DNA of 40,300 nucleotides, from contig CAKZOB010000064.1 of NCBI GenBank assembly GCA_937135955.1, positions 1-40,300 on the forward strand. Direction: 5' to 3'. Both the position numbers and the translations under genes were made by a program. This DNA is from an uncultured Anaerolineales bacterium. GTDB lineage: Bacteria; Chloroflexota; Anaerolineae; Aggregatilineales; Aggregatilineaceae. This document shows positions 7,893 through 14,899 of the stretch, one piece after another; the first letter of the stretch is position 1; every line of letters starts with the position of its first letter. Below the pieces are notes generated by a model, which saw nothing but the letters and a program-made list of their open reading frames with translations, had not been told where the DNA came from and did not search any database.

Positions 7893-8663
7893 GTGGGACG
7901 GGTAACAGGCAAAGTGGCGGTGGTCACCGGCGGAGCCAAGGGCATCGGGCGGGCCATCTGCGAGTTGCTGGCGCAGGAAGGCGCGCGCGTCGCCATCACC
8001 GACATTGTGGACGAGGCGGGCGAGGCGCTGGCCGCGCAGATTCGCGCGCACGGCGGGCAGGCACGCTACTGGCACATGGACGTTTCGCGTGAGGACAGTG
8101 TGCAGCGGACCCTGGCGGACATTCATACGACCTGGGGGCGGCTGGACATCCTGGTCAACAATGCGGGCGTGGCCGGAGCAGACAAATCACCGCACGAGAT
8201 CACCGAAGCAGAATGGGACGCCGTGTTCGCCGTGGACGTGAAGGGCGTGTTCTTCTGCACCAAGCACGCTGTGCCCTATATGCGCGCGCAGGGTGGCGGC
8301 AGCATCGTCAACCTGTCGTCCATCTACGGGCTGGTCGGCGCGCCCGACATCCCGCCCTATCATGCGGCCAAAGGTGCAGTGCGCCTGATGACCAAGACCG
8401 ACGCCATTTTCTACGCCAGGGATAACATTCGCGTCAATTCGGTGCACCCCGGCACCATCATCACCGAGCTGGTTGAGGAAATGGCCCGCAATAGCCCGGA
8501 AGGCTACGAAGCCTATATGCGGGGGCGGGCGGCCATTCACCCCATCGGCCATCCAGGCGAACCGCTGGACGTGGCCTATGGTGTGCTCTACCTGGCCTCG
8601 GACGAGGCGAAGTTCGTCACTGGCGCTGAACTGGTCATTGACGGCGGTTACACAGCGCAGTGA
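7893..8663 (+). CDS. SDR-family oxidoreductase
   Basis: Classical SDR of 256 residues with TGGAKGIG (cofactor loop), NNAG, the catalytic Ser in NLSS and YHAAKGA (Tyr and Lys). Asp at the end of beta-2 (AITDIVD) favours NAD(H). The C-terminus VIDGGYTAQ closely resembles that of the SDR at 2394-3167, but the middle regions differ (GMGRAAIHPIGHPGE-like segment here: RGRAAIHPIGHPGEPLD). A cyclopentanol- or 3-alpha-hydroxysteroid-dehydrogenase-like alcohol dehydrogenase is plausible, but the substrate is not readable. GTG 7893 is the start, with AGGAGG six bases upstream. The gene is transcribed divergently from the peroxiredoxin and ends before the terminator at 8844. Confidence 0.92.
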   Translation: MGRVTGKVAVVTGGAKGIGRAICELLAQEGARVAITDIVDEAGEALAAQIRAHGGQARYWHMDVSREDSVQRTLADIHTTWGRLDILVNNAGVAGADKSPHEITEAEWDAVFAVDVKGVFFCTKHAVPYMRAQGGGSIVNLSSIYGLVGAPDIPPYHAAKGAVRLMTKTDAIFYARDNIRVNSVHPGTIITELVEEMARNSPEGYEAYMRGRAAIHPIGHPGEPLDVAYGVLYLASDEAKFVTGAELVIDGGYTAQ

Positions 8664-8843
8664 GGGGCTGCATAGGCTGGGGTGTGCAAAGTGTGCCAGC
8701 GGAGCCTACTACCAGATCATCCGGGTGTGCGATCCGCTGTGAGTGCCGGTGAGCACCATGGGGCCGAGCCACGATGAGGTCTGGCAGGGCACGCCGCTGC
8801 CGACCCTCGTCGTCGAGTGATCAGCCGTTGCTAACCGCACAAC

Positions 8844-8876
8844 ACGCCCCGGCAACTGTCGGGGCGTTTTTGTATT
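8844..8876 (+). terminator. Intrinsic terminator
   Basis: Perfect 8-bp stem ACGCCCCG/CGGGGCGT with an 8-base loop followed by TTTTTGTATTT. It closes the SDR transcript 180 bases after its stop codon and immediately precedes the next gene. The 180-base stretch before it holds no supportable gene. Confidence 0.85.
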
Positions 8877-8905
8877 TCGTCGCGAGCGGCGGGTATGCTG
8901 GGAGC

Positions 8906-9559
8906 ATGAACCCCAGACCTCCTGCTGACCTGCTGCCCGCCTGGCTGTGGCGAGTGACGGCGCTCGGCCTGACCGCCGTCCTGGCGCTGATTGGCGCGGG
9001 GGTGTGGCTCATCGGCAGCGGAGCGACCGATCCGCCAGTCGCCGGGCCGGTCGTCTGGGCAGACGAGGTGCTCGCCTGGGCGGGGGCTTCTGGCTGGGCC
9101 AGCGCACCCATTGCCCTGCCGATGCCACCCGCCGCCTTCACTGTGACGGTGCGCGCCCGCCTGCCCGCCGGAGCCGATCCAGTGGGCGCGTGGGGCGTCT
9201 GGCTGGCCGAAGCGGACGGTTCGCGTGTGGTTTATGCGATCAACGGCGCGGGCTATTGGACGATCCGCCGCTGTTCGTCAGAACATATCGTGCCAGAGGC
9301 CCTCGAAGAGTGCCCCGCCTTGCGTTCAGAGTGGCGCTGGCTGTTTCACCCGCGCCTGCGCGCCCCAGGGGAGGCCAACACGATCACCCTGCACCGCGAG
9401 CCAGACGGTGCGATCCGCCTGCGCGTCAACGGGGAACGGCTGGGCGCAGCGCCGGTGAGCATAGCCGGAACATGGGGCGTGTGGGCACGGCCCGAAGACA
9501 CACAGCTCGCCTGGGAGCGCGCCGAGTTACGGGCCAACAAAAAGGGCGGAACCTGGTAG
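8906..9559 (+). CDS. Membrane-anchored protein with a predicted beta-sandwich ectodomain
   Basis: I do not recognise a named family. The 217-residue product has one N-terminal membrane segment (about residues 17-36, ALGLTAVLALIGAGVWLIG) and an extracytoplasmic part rich in alternating beta-like stretches (FTVTVRARLPAG, GVWLAEADGSRVVYAING, NTITLHREPDGAIRLRVNG, TWGVWARPE). The pattern is reminiscent of LamG/concanavalin-like sandwiches, which often bind glycans, but this is inference. ATG 8906 has only a short-spaced GGGAG; a longer frame from further upstream would run across the terminator and is rejected. It is convergent with the next gene, 49 bases away. Confidence 0.7.
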   Translation: MNPRPPADLLPAWLWRVTALGLTAVLALIGAGVWLIGSGATDPPVAGPVVWADEVLAWAGASGWASAPIALPMPPAAFTVTVRARLPAGADPVGAWGVWLAEADGSRVVYAINGAGYWTIRRCSSEHIVPEALEECPALRSEWRWLFHPRLRAPGEANTITLHREPDGAIRLRVNGERLGAAPVSIAGTWGVWARPEDTQLAWERAELRANKKGGTW

Positions 9560-9608
9560 GGTGAGAGGCTCCGCCCGGCGTAGGGGGTGGAAGCGCAGCC
9601 TGGCCGTC

Positions 9609-10238
9609 TCAGCGACCGGCGCGCTCCAGGAACAGAGCCGCGCCAAGGATCACTAACAGCAGCGGCCATGCGCTTCCCAGGTGTAAGAAGCTGAACGACC
9701 CAATCGCAATCAGGACAACCGCCAGGAAAGCCCGGCGGCGCAGGCCCACTGTCCACCTGCGCCCGCCTCGCTGATAGCGCAGCCAGGTCTGCTGACCCAG
9801 CCGTACGCCGAGCACCATCAGCAACAAGCCCCACCAGTTGAGGTCGAGCAAGCCGATGATGCCGATCAGCGCCATCACACCGCCGAAGAGCGCCCGGTTG
9901 CGGGCGGTGCTATCCCAGGCTCCAACGCGCTGAGCGCGGTTCCAGCCGTCCAGGGCCAGCCACCCACCCAGCCCCAGCAACAGCAGCGCCCACAGGCTCA
10001 GGTGTATCGTCAGCGCGTCTTCCAGCAGGATCAACACGCCCACCCCCATCAATGCCAGCCCGGCCAGTGCCGTCCAGTTGCGCTCTTCCAGCAGTTCGTG
10101 CACGCTAACCGGCGGCACGGGCCGCCCGTCGCGCGGCGCGGACGGCGGCACGTTGTGGTCGGGGGGAAGTCCCCGCACTTCCGGCGGGGCCGGCGCATCT
10201 CCAGAAACGCGGTGAGGTTCATGCGGTTGCTGAGTCAT
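9609..10238 (-). CDS. Polytopic membrane protein, LiaI/LiaF-like transmembrane region
   Basis: The N-terminal ~60 residues are Pro-rich and cytoplasmic-like (PPEVRGLPPDHNVPP). They are followed by about six hydrophobic segments arranged as three hairpins (ALAGLALMGVGVLILLEDAL, LSLWALLLLGLGGWLALDGW, ALFGGVMALIGIIGLLDLN and so on), the last ending LLLVILGAALFLERAGR. This hairpin pattern with small polar turns is like the DUF5668/LiaF transmembrane domain, which senses or buffers envelope stress in other bacteria; a role here is not shown. The start is uncertain: ATG 10238 (209 residues) is listed, while ATG 10283 would add 15 residues, and neither has a strong ribosome site. Confidence 0.75.
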   Translation of the reverse strand: MTQQPHEPHRVSGDAPAPPEVRGLPPDHNVPPSAPRDGRPVPPVSVHELLEERNWTALAGLALMGVGVLILLEDALTIHLSLWALLLLGLGGWLALDGWNRAQRVGAWDSTARNRALFGGVMALIGIIGLLDLNWWGLLLMVLGVRLGQQTWLRYQRGGRRWTVGLRRRAFLAVVLIAIGSFSFLHLGSAWPLLLVILGAALFLERAGR

Positions 10239-10349
10239 GGGGTCTGGTCCCGTGCTGATTGAACAGCACTCGCTTTCTTCCATCAATCAATACGCGCGCA
10301 GCGAGGCGAGAGTTGCGCAGGAATTGACACGATTCTAACGCGATTCGCT

Positions 10350-10378
10350 TTGCTTTCGGCCTCGCGATTCCCTACAAT
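10350..10378 (+). promoter_or_regulatory. Predicted promoter of the ferritin-like gene
   Basis: TTGCTT (10350-10355), 17 bp, TACAAT (10373-10378). The leader to ATG 10521 is about 135 bases. Confidence 0.55.
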
Positions 10379-10520
10379 CTATAGAGTGTGGCGAGCGCAG
10401 TCGCGCCGCACATTGATAAGTGAGGGTTGGCCTGTGCCACACGCCTCCGCTGTTTCCCTCCATTGCAAGCGGCTCAGCCCCCTCTGGTGCTCAAAGTGCA
10501 TCTACCTCGGAGGTGAAATG

Positions 10521-10943
10521 ATGGACAAGCAAGCGCTGATTGATGCGTTGAATCGCGATCTGGCGGGCGAACTGCAAGCCATCATCCAGTATCTGACCTA
10601 CTCCGCCCGCGTCACCGGCCCCTGGCGGCCCCAACTGGTACAGTTCATGCAGACCGAAATCCAGGACGAGTTGCTGCACGCGCAGTTCCTGGCGGATAAG
10701 ATCGCGGCCCTGGGCGGCGAACCGACGACCACCCCGCGCCCTGTCCCGCCTGCTGCGACTCCGCGCGACATGCTCAAGGCCATCCTGGAGGCCGAGTTGC
10801 AGGCAGGCCGCGACTACACCGAACGGGCCAGACAAGCCGAAGAGTTCGGCGACAAAGGCCTGATGGTGCAGCTTGAGGATATGGTGCGCGACGAAACCAG
10901 TCACGCCGAAGAGACAGCCAAGTTGCTGAAGAACTGGGAGTAG
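10521..10943 (+). CDS. Ferritin-like di-iron protein (bacterioferritin-like)
   Basis: A 140-residue four-helix-bundle ferritin-like protein. The iron-ligand pattern is visible: E17 (GELQAIIQY), E50xxH53 (DELLHAQ), a third-helix Glu in EAELQAGRDY and the last ExxH in DETSHAEE. The length fits bacterioferritin or a ferritin-like-domain protein and is short for classical ferritin. No obvious haem Met site can be argued. Two consecutive ATGs exist (10518 and 10521); the second is better spaced from CGGAGGT. It precedes a second ferritin on the same strand, separated by a hairpin. The likely role is iron storage or peroxide-driven iron oxidation; a Dps-like role is an alternative. Confidence 0.88.
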   Translation: MDKQALIDALNRDLAGELQAIIQYLTYSARVTGPWRPQLVQFMQTEIQDELLHAQFLADKIAALGGEPTTTPRPVPPAATPRDMLKAILEAELQAGRDYTERARQAEEFGDKGLMVQLEDMVRDETSHAEETAKLLKNWE

Positions 10944-10952
10944 CCCTTTCCG

Positions 10953-10988
10953 TGCGCCGGGGTTCACACTCCGGCGCAATAATCTTTT
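10953..10988 (+). terminator. Terminator-like hairpin between the two ferritin genes
   Basis: Perfect 8-bp stem TGCGCCGG/CCGGCGCA with a 10-base loop, followed by ATAATCTTTT. The T-run is interrupted, so partial read-through to the next ferritin is possible. Confidence 0.55.
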
Positions 10989-11016
10989 CTCTGGCCGATG
11001 ATTAAGGAGGCATGCT

Positions 11017-11517
11017 ATGTTGAGCGAGAAAATGCAGGCTGCCATGAACAAGCAGATCAACGCCGAGTTGCACTCTGCTTATCTCTACCTATCCATGGCA
11101 GCGTACTTCGAGGATAAGAATCTGCCCGGCTTTGCCCACTGGATGCGCCTGCAGGCCCAGGAAGAACTGGGGCACGCCATGAAGTTCTTCGACTTCATCG
11201 TCGAGCGGCGGGGGCGGGTGTTGCTGGAGCCGGTCGCCGCTGTGCCCACCGAGTGGGCGTCGCCGCTGGCCGTGTTCGAGAATGCCCTGGCGCACGAGCA
11301 AAAGGTCACCGGCCTGATCCACGATCTGGTCAACCTGGCCATCGCCGAGAAGGATCATGCCAGCAACAGCTTCCTGCAGTGGTTCGTAGACGAGCAGGTG
11401 GAAGAAGAAGCCTCCGCCGACGCCATCGTGCAGAAGCTGAAGATGGCCGGGGACGCCGGCGTGGCACTGCTCATCCTCGATCACGAGTTGGGCGAGCGCG
11501 AGGCCGAAGAGGACTGA
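11017..11517 (+). CDS. ftnA: Ferritin (FtnA-type iron storage protein)
   Basis: Non-haem ferritin of 166 residues, the usual length. Ferroxidase-centre residues are visible: E17 ([19 protein letters not shown]), E50xxH53 (EELGHAMKF), a Glu near 94 (HEQKVTGLI) and the helix-D region [10 protein letters not shown] with the Gln/Glu pair near 127-130. It forms 24-subunit shells that oxidise Fe(II) and store Fe(III). ATG 11017 is preceded by AAGGAGG at good spacing. It lies 73 bases after the other ferritin-like gene and ends at a strong terminator. Confidence 0.95.
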   Translation: MLSEKMQAAMNKQINAELHSAYLYLSMAAYFEDKNLPGFAHWMRLQAQEELGHAMKFFDFIVERRGRVLLEPVAAVPTEWASPLAVFENALAHEQKVTGLIHDLVNLAIAEKDHASNSFLQWFVDEQVEEEASADAIVQKLKMAGDAGVALLILDHELGEREAEED

Positions 11518-11544
11518 GCGCCAGCCAACACGACACGACGTATG

Positions 11545-11572
11545 GACGTCCCCCGCAGGGGCGTTCTTTTTT
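11545..11572 (+). terminator. Intrinsic terminator after ferritin
   Basis: Hairpin of GACG-T-CCCC with GGGGCGTTC (one bulged T) followed by TCTTTTTTC. It lies 28 bases after the ferritin stop codon. Confidence 0.8.
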
Positions 11573-11577
11573 CAGTG

Positions 11578-12342
11578 TCAGGAGTCTTCGCGATAGGCCG
11601 CCGGACGGATATAGCGGGCGCGCAGGTGTTCGCTCAGCGCTTCCTTGAGCGCATCCTTCATGATGTTGCCCGACACATGTAACAGGGTGTCGCCATACTG
11701 CGGTTCAATGCCCATCGTCGCCTGGCAGGGATAGTGATGATGATGCAATCCGCCCGCCTCGACCGCATCGTCCACTGGCGTGCCACGCAATTGCTCCGCC
11801 ACATGGCGAGCGCAGCCGCAGCAGGCATCGCGCGTCACTGCCAGGGCCACGATCTGCCGCGTCTGCGAATCTACCTGGGCGCGAAAGGCGGGCTGCCCGA
11901 AGTGCCGGGCGAAGGCGCGGATGAGGGGGTCGTCGTAGGGCTGCTTGAGGCGCAGGGCGTTGAAGTGTGTCTCCGTCAGCGAGCAGAAGGGCATGGGCGT
12001 GACACAGGCAACGTCCAGGCGCTCCAGCCAGTCGCGCAGTTGGCGGGCCAACCCCACCGGCAACCAGGCCACGTTGTCAATGGGGGCGATCACCGCCCGC
12101 GCGCCAGTCATGCGGGCGATGTCGGGGATCAGCTCGGCGACACCCTTGACCTCAGCCAGTGAAAGGATCAGGTCGCTGGGCGGCAGGGCGTCGGGCAGGT
12201 AGTCTTCGGGATAATCTACGACAGGCGGCAGGACTTTAGGCGTTTCCCAGGTACGGATCGCCCAGTCGGGCGGGGCGTGCTGGCGCAGGTTATGGACGTG
12301 TCGCCAGCCGTAGTCGCCGGTGACGAGGATGAGCAGGCGCAT
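11578..12342 (-). CDS. DUF166 family protein (DfsP-like, COG1810-type)
   Basis: A 254-residue cytoplasmic protein. The start MRLLILVTGDYGWRHVHNLR, the central conserved stretch VTPMPFCSLTETHFNALR and the Cys/His-rich C-terminal part (RDACCGCARHVAEQL, then HHHHYPCQATM) match what I know of DUF166, a family of unknown function found mainly in archaea and anaerobes. From memory, the NCBI family name is 'DUF166 family (seleno)protein DfsP', meaning some members carry selenocysteine; here the motif positions are all Cys. ATG 12342 is preceded by AAGGGGAATAGATT. It lies downstream of the ferredoxin/cupin frame on the same strand, 106 bases apart, so a redox or metal-cluster role is plausible but not shown. 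Confidence 0.75.
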   Translation of the reverse strand: MRLLILVTGDYGWRHVHNLRQHAPPDWAIRTWETPKVLPPVVDYPEDYLPDALPPSDLILSLAEVKGVAELIPDIARMTGARAVIAPIDNVAWLPVGLARQLRDWLERLDVACVTPMPFCSLTETHFNALRLKQPYDDPLIRAFARHFGQPAFRAQVDSQTRQIVALAVTRDACCGCARHVAEQLRGTPVDDAVEAGGLHHHHYPCQATMGIEPQYGDTLLHVSGNIMKDALKEALSEHLRARYIRPAAYREDS

Positions 12343-12448
12343 AATCTATTCCCCTTATCCACGGGACGCCACTCTGACGGACTGCCGATTATCCAGCGGG
12401 CCGAGCATCCAGGCTCCAAGCCAACGCGGCCCCGCGCGACGCACTGCC

Positions 12449-13027
12449 CTACCCCTCGTGTCCTCTGCGCAGGAGCAACAGCAGCAGCACCAACGACGTG
12501 CGCGCGTGAACACTGTGCGGCAGGTGCGGCGGCATGTGTACCCAGGTGCCGGGGCCGGCGTTGCGCCGTTCGCCGCCCAACGTCAGGTCGGCTTCTCCTT
12601 GCAAGACCAGAAGACTGGCCGGTTGCGAAGCGGTGTGCTCGGACAGTTCCTGCCCGGCATCGAAGCCAAACAGCACGACTTTGACGTCGTCGTCGGCGTG
12701 CAGCGTCCGGCTGAGGATGCTGTTGGGCGGAATCTCCGGCACCAGATCGGTCAGGTTGGAAAAGTAGACGAACCCGTTCACGGAATCTCCTCTTGTTTTT
12801 GATCCAGGCCAGCGGTCTGTGTCCAGGGTACAGACGATATAGGGCAGAGCGATTGCGCCGGACAGACACACGTCCTCGCACGCGGCACAGTAGCTACACA
12901 GGTCGGGATACACCAGGACGGCCAGCCCCTGGTGCCTTCCCAGCGCTCCCGTCGGGCAACGTTCGATACATTCGGCGCAGCCATTACACAAGGCCGAATC
13001 GATCTGCGGAAACCAACGCTCGTCCAT
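12449..13027 (-). CDS. 2x[4Fe-4S] ferredoxin reading into a cupin domain
   Basis: The frame codes for two modules. Residues 1-70 form a bacterial-type ferredoxin with CNGCAECIERCP and CSYCAACEDVCLS, enough for two [4Fe-4S] clusters. From about residue 83 onwards there is a cupin (ADDDVKVVLFGFDAGQELSEH, LVLQGEADLTLGG, WVHMPPHLPHSVHA) with the expected metal-ligand His/Glu positions, ending in a Leu-rich tail. A GTG at 12781 sits exactly at the cupin start with its own AGAGGAG site, so cupin could be translated alone (110 residues). Either this is a true fusion or a one-base indel has merged two genes: in the next frame the ferredoxin would stop at a TGA overlapping that GTG. The N-terminal ATG 13027 has only a weak ribosome site. 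Confidence 0.8.
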   Translation of the reverse strand: MDERWFPQIDSALCNGCAECIERCPTGALGRHQGLAVLVYPDLCSYCAACEDVCLSGAIALPYIVCTLDTDRWPGSKTRGDSVNGFVYFSNLTDLVPEIPPNSILSRTLHADDDVKVVLFGFDAGQELSEHTASQPASLLVLQGEADLTLGGERRNAGPGTWVHMPPHLPHSVHARTSLVLLLLLLRRGHEG

Positions 13028-13303
13028 GCCTGTCGCTTTTCGCCACGGTTGTCCTCAAAATTCTATACCCTGATATGCTCTTCTCTCGTTGATCCAGATC
13101 AAGAAGCCCGCAACCGACTGGCGATCGGACGGGTGACAAACAGGAATATGGCGAGTGCCAGTGATCACTTGCATTCCGGGGTGCTTGACGAGATGATCGG
13201 GCGCGCAGTCGTTTATCCGGGCCGGAACGAACCATACATCATCCTTTATCTGCAACCGCCGATCCATTGATGCGCGGCACCCTGTGCCGACTGGAGGTAG
13301 ATC

Positions 13304-14425
13304 ATGTCTCGTATTCTGATAGGAGGGGTGGCGCTGGTGGTGCTCGCGCATGGCCTGATCCACCTGATGGGCTTCGTCGCCTACTGGCCGCTGGCCGAAC
13401 TCAAGGAACTGCCCTATAAGACTTCGCTCTTCGGTGGACGCTGGGAGATCGGGCGGACGGGAATGCGCCTGTATAGCATCCTGTGGCTGATCGCCGCGCT
13501 CGGCTTTGTGCTATCCGTCGGCGGCTGGCTGTCCGGTCACAACTGGTGGGCGGTGCTGATGGCGGGCGCGGCAGTGCTCTCGGTACTGCTCATCCTGGGC
13601 GACTGGTCAGCAGCCTGGCGCGGCGCGGTGATCAACGTCGTCATTCTGGCAGTGCTGGCCGTTGGCGTCTGGGGCCTGGAGGCAAAGCCCGCCCGCTTCC
13701 CGGCCTATGCCGAACCGACCCCGCCGCTGGAGCAAGTGCCCCTGCCCGATGGCCTGCCGGAGCCAGTGACGCGCTTCTACCAGGCCATCAGCGGGGAGAC
13801 GGTGCCCGTGATCAACTCGGCGGTGATCACCGGCACGGTGCGCCTGCGCTTTCAGGGGATCACTTTCAACGGGCGCTTTCGCTTCACGCACGAGGCCGGG
13901 CAGAATTACCGGCACTATATCGAGGCGACGATCTTCGGGCAACCGGTGATGAAGGTGAACGAGTGGTACCTGGATGGCAAAGGTCGCCTGGAATTGCCTT
14001 TTGGCACCACCGAGAACGAACCCGCCGTAGACCGCGCCGCCAACCTGGGCCTGTGGGGCGAATCAATCTGGCTACCTTCGCTCTTCCTCACTGACCCGCG
14101 CGCCCGCTGGGAAGCGGTAGACGCGCAGACCGCGGCCCTGTTCGTGCCCTTTGGCGAGCAGGAAGAGCGTTTCACCGTGACCTTCGACCCGCAGACAGGG
14201 TTGATCGCCCGCATGGAGGCTCTGCGCCCCAAAGGCACCGATCCGGATAAACTGACGCGCTGGATTCTCGAACCGCAGGGTTGGCAGAGGTTCAACGGCC
14301 TGTTGATCCCGTCGCCTGCAGCGGTGACGTGGGAGGACGAGGGCACGCCCTGGGCCGTTTTCACGCTGCACGATGTCGCCTACAATGTAGACGTGCGCCA
14401 ATACATCCGCGGCAAGGGGTTGTAG
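13304..14425 (+). CDS. Membrane protein with a DUF6544/DUF6920-like domain
   Basis: A 373-residue protein. Four hydrophobic helices lie in the first ~130 residues (ILIGGVALVVLAHGLIHLMGF, LYSILWLIAALGFVLSVGG, AVLMAGAAVLSVLLILGDW, VINVVILAVLAVGVWGLEA). They are followed by a soluble region starting PLPDGLPEPVTRFYQAI and containing TGTVRLRFQGITFNGRFRF, RHYIEATIFGQPVM, EWYLDGKGRLELPFG and PSLFLTDPRARWEAVD. This order is what I associate with the DUF6544/DUF6920 family; its function is unknown. ATG 13304 has GGAGGT five bases upstream. The 276 bases before it hold no clear gene. Confidence 0.85.
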   Translation: MSRILIGGVALVVLAHGLIHLMGFVAYWPLAELKELPYKTSLFGGRWEIGRTGMRLYSILWLIAALGFVLSVGGWLSGHNWWAVLMAGAAVLSVLLILGDWSAAWRGAVINVVILAVLAVGVWGLEAKPARFPAYAEPTPPLEQVPLPDGLPEPVTRFYQAISGETVPVINSAVITGTVRLRFQGITFNGRFRFTHEAGQNYRHYIEATIFGQPVMKVNEWYLDGKGRLELPFGTTENEPAVDRAANLGLWGESIWLPSLFLTDPRARWEAVDAQTAALFVPFGEQEERFTVTFDPQTGLIARMEALRPKGTDPDKLTRWILEPQGWQRFNGLLIPSPAAVTWEDEGTPWAVFTLHDVAYNVDVRQYIRGKGL

Positions 14426-14440
14426 CAGGGGCATTTAACG

Positions 14441-14469
14441 AGGGGGCGGCTCCACCAGGGCCGCCCCCT
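14441..14469. terminator. Bidirectional hairpin between convergent genes
   Basis: Perfect 10-bp stem AGGGGGCGGC/GCCGCCCCCT with a 9-base loop between the stop codons of the DUF6544-like gene (plus) and the PII gene (minus). No strong T-run follows on either side, although the minus side continues CGTTAAAT. Confidence 0.6.
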
Positions 14470-14490
14470 ATGCCCCCTGGCGCTGTTCCG

Positions 14491-14877
14491 TCAGGAGGTG
14501 ACCTTCTGGCGGCGGCGATCAATGTCGCCCTCGTAGGTGATGGCCGGACGGCCTCGCTCTCCGGTGCTGATGCGGATCACCTCTTCGACCGGATAGATGA
14601 AGATCAAGCCGTCGCCTTCGCTGCCGGTGTAGGCCGCTTTGCGGATGGCCTCGACGGTCGCCTCGACGTTATCGTCGCTCAGCACGATGTTGAACTGCAC
14701 GCGCGGCAACAGGTCTACCACATAAGAGCCGGTGCGCCATCTCAGCTTGATCCCGCCCTGACGACCTCGTCCGCGCACCTGCGTGATGTTGAGGCCGATG
14801 ATGCCGATCTCCGTCAGCGCGTCTTTGACGGCTTCCATCTTGTCTTCGCGGATGATGGCTTCGATCTTCTTGGTCAT
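14491..14877 (-). CDS. glnK: Nitrogen regulatory protein P-II
   Basis: Trimeric signal protein that binds ATP/ADP and 2-oxoglutarate and plugs or releases the ammonium transporter. The 128-residue product has the PII start KKIEAIIREDKMEAVKDAL, the T-loop region RGRGRQGGIKLRWRTGSYVVDLLPRV (retaining the tyrosine of the uridylylation position), the B-loop TGSEGDGLIFIYPVEEVIRI and the C-terminal TGERGRPAI. The C-terminus is about 15 residues longer than E. coli GlnK. It sits 22 bases after the ammonium transporter on the same strand, the standard amtB-glnK pairing though in reverse order to enterobacteria. ATG 14877 has GGAGGGACAGAGGC. Confidence 0.95.
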   Translation of the reverse strand: MTKKIEAIIREDKMEAVKDALTEIGIIGLNITQVRGRGRQGGIKLRWRTGSYVVDLLPRVQFNIVLSDDNVEATVEAIRKAAYTGSEGDGLIFIYPVEEVIRISTGERGRPAITYEGDIDRRRQKVTS

Positions 14878-14899
14878 GCCTCTGTCCCTCCACCTTGAC

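Noticed and set aside
8664-8840. Possible short coding remnant after the SDR gene, reading VPVSTMGPSHDEVWQG behind an in-frame TGA
   Set aside because: Considered as a second Sec-type gene or a gene fragment. No recognised family, no ribosome site and no SECIS-like hairpin, so not supported.
12216-12881. Minus-strand frame of 221 codons overlapping the cupin and DUF166 genes
   Set aside because: Arg/Ala-rich shadow translation that crosses two real genes.
12932-13270. Small plus-strand frame upstream of the DUF6544-like gene
   Set aside because: Overlaps the start of the minus-strand ferredoxin and has no ribosome site or recognisable domain.
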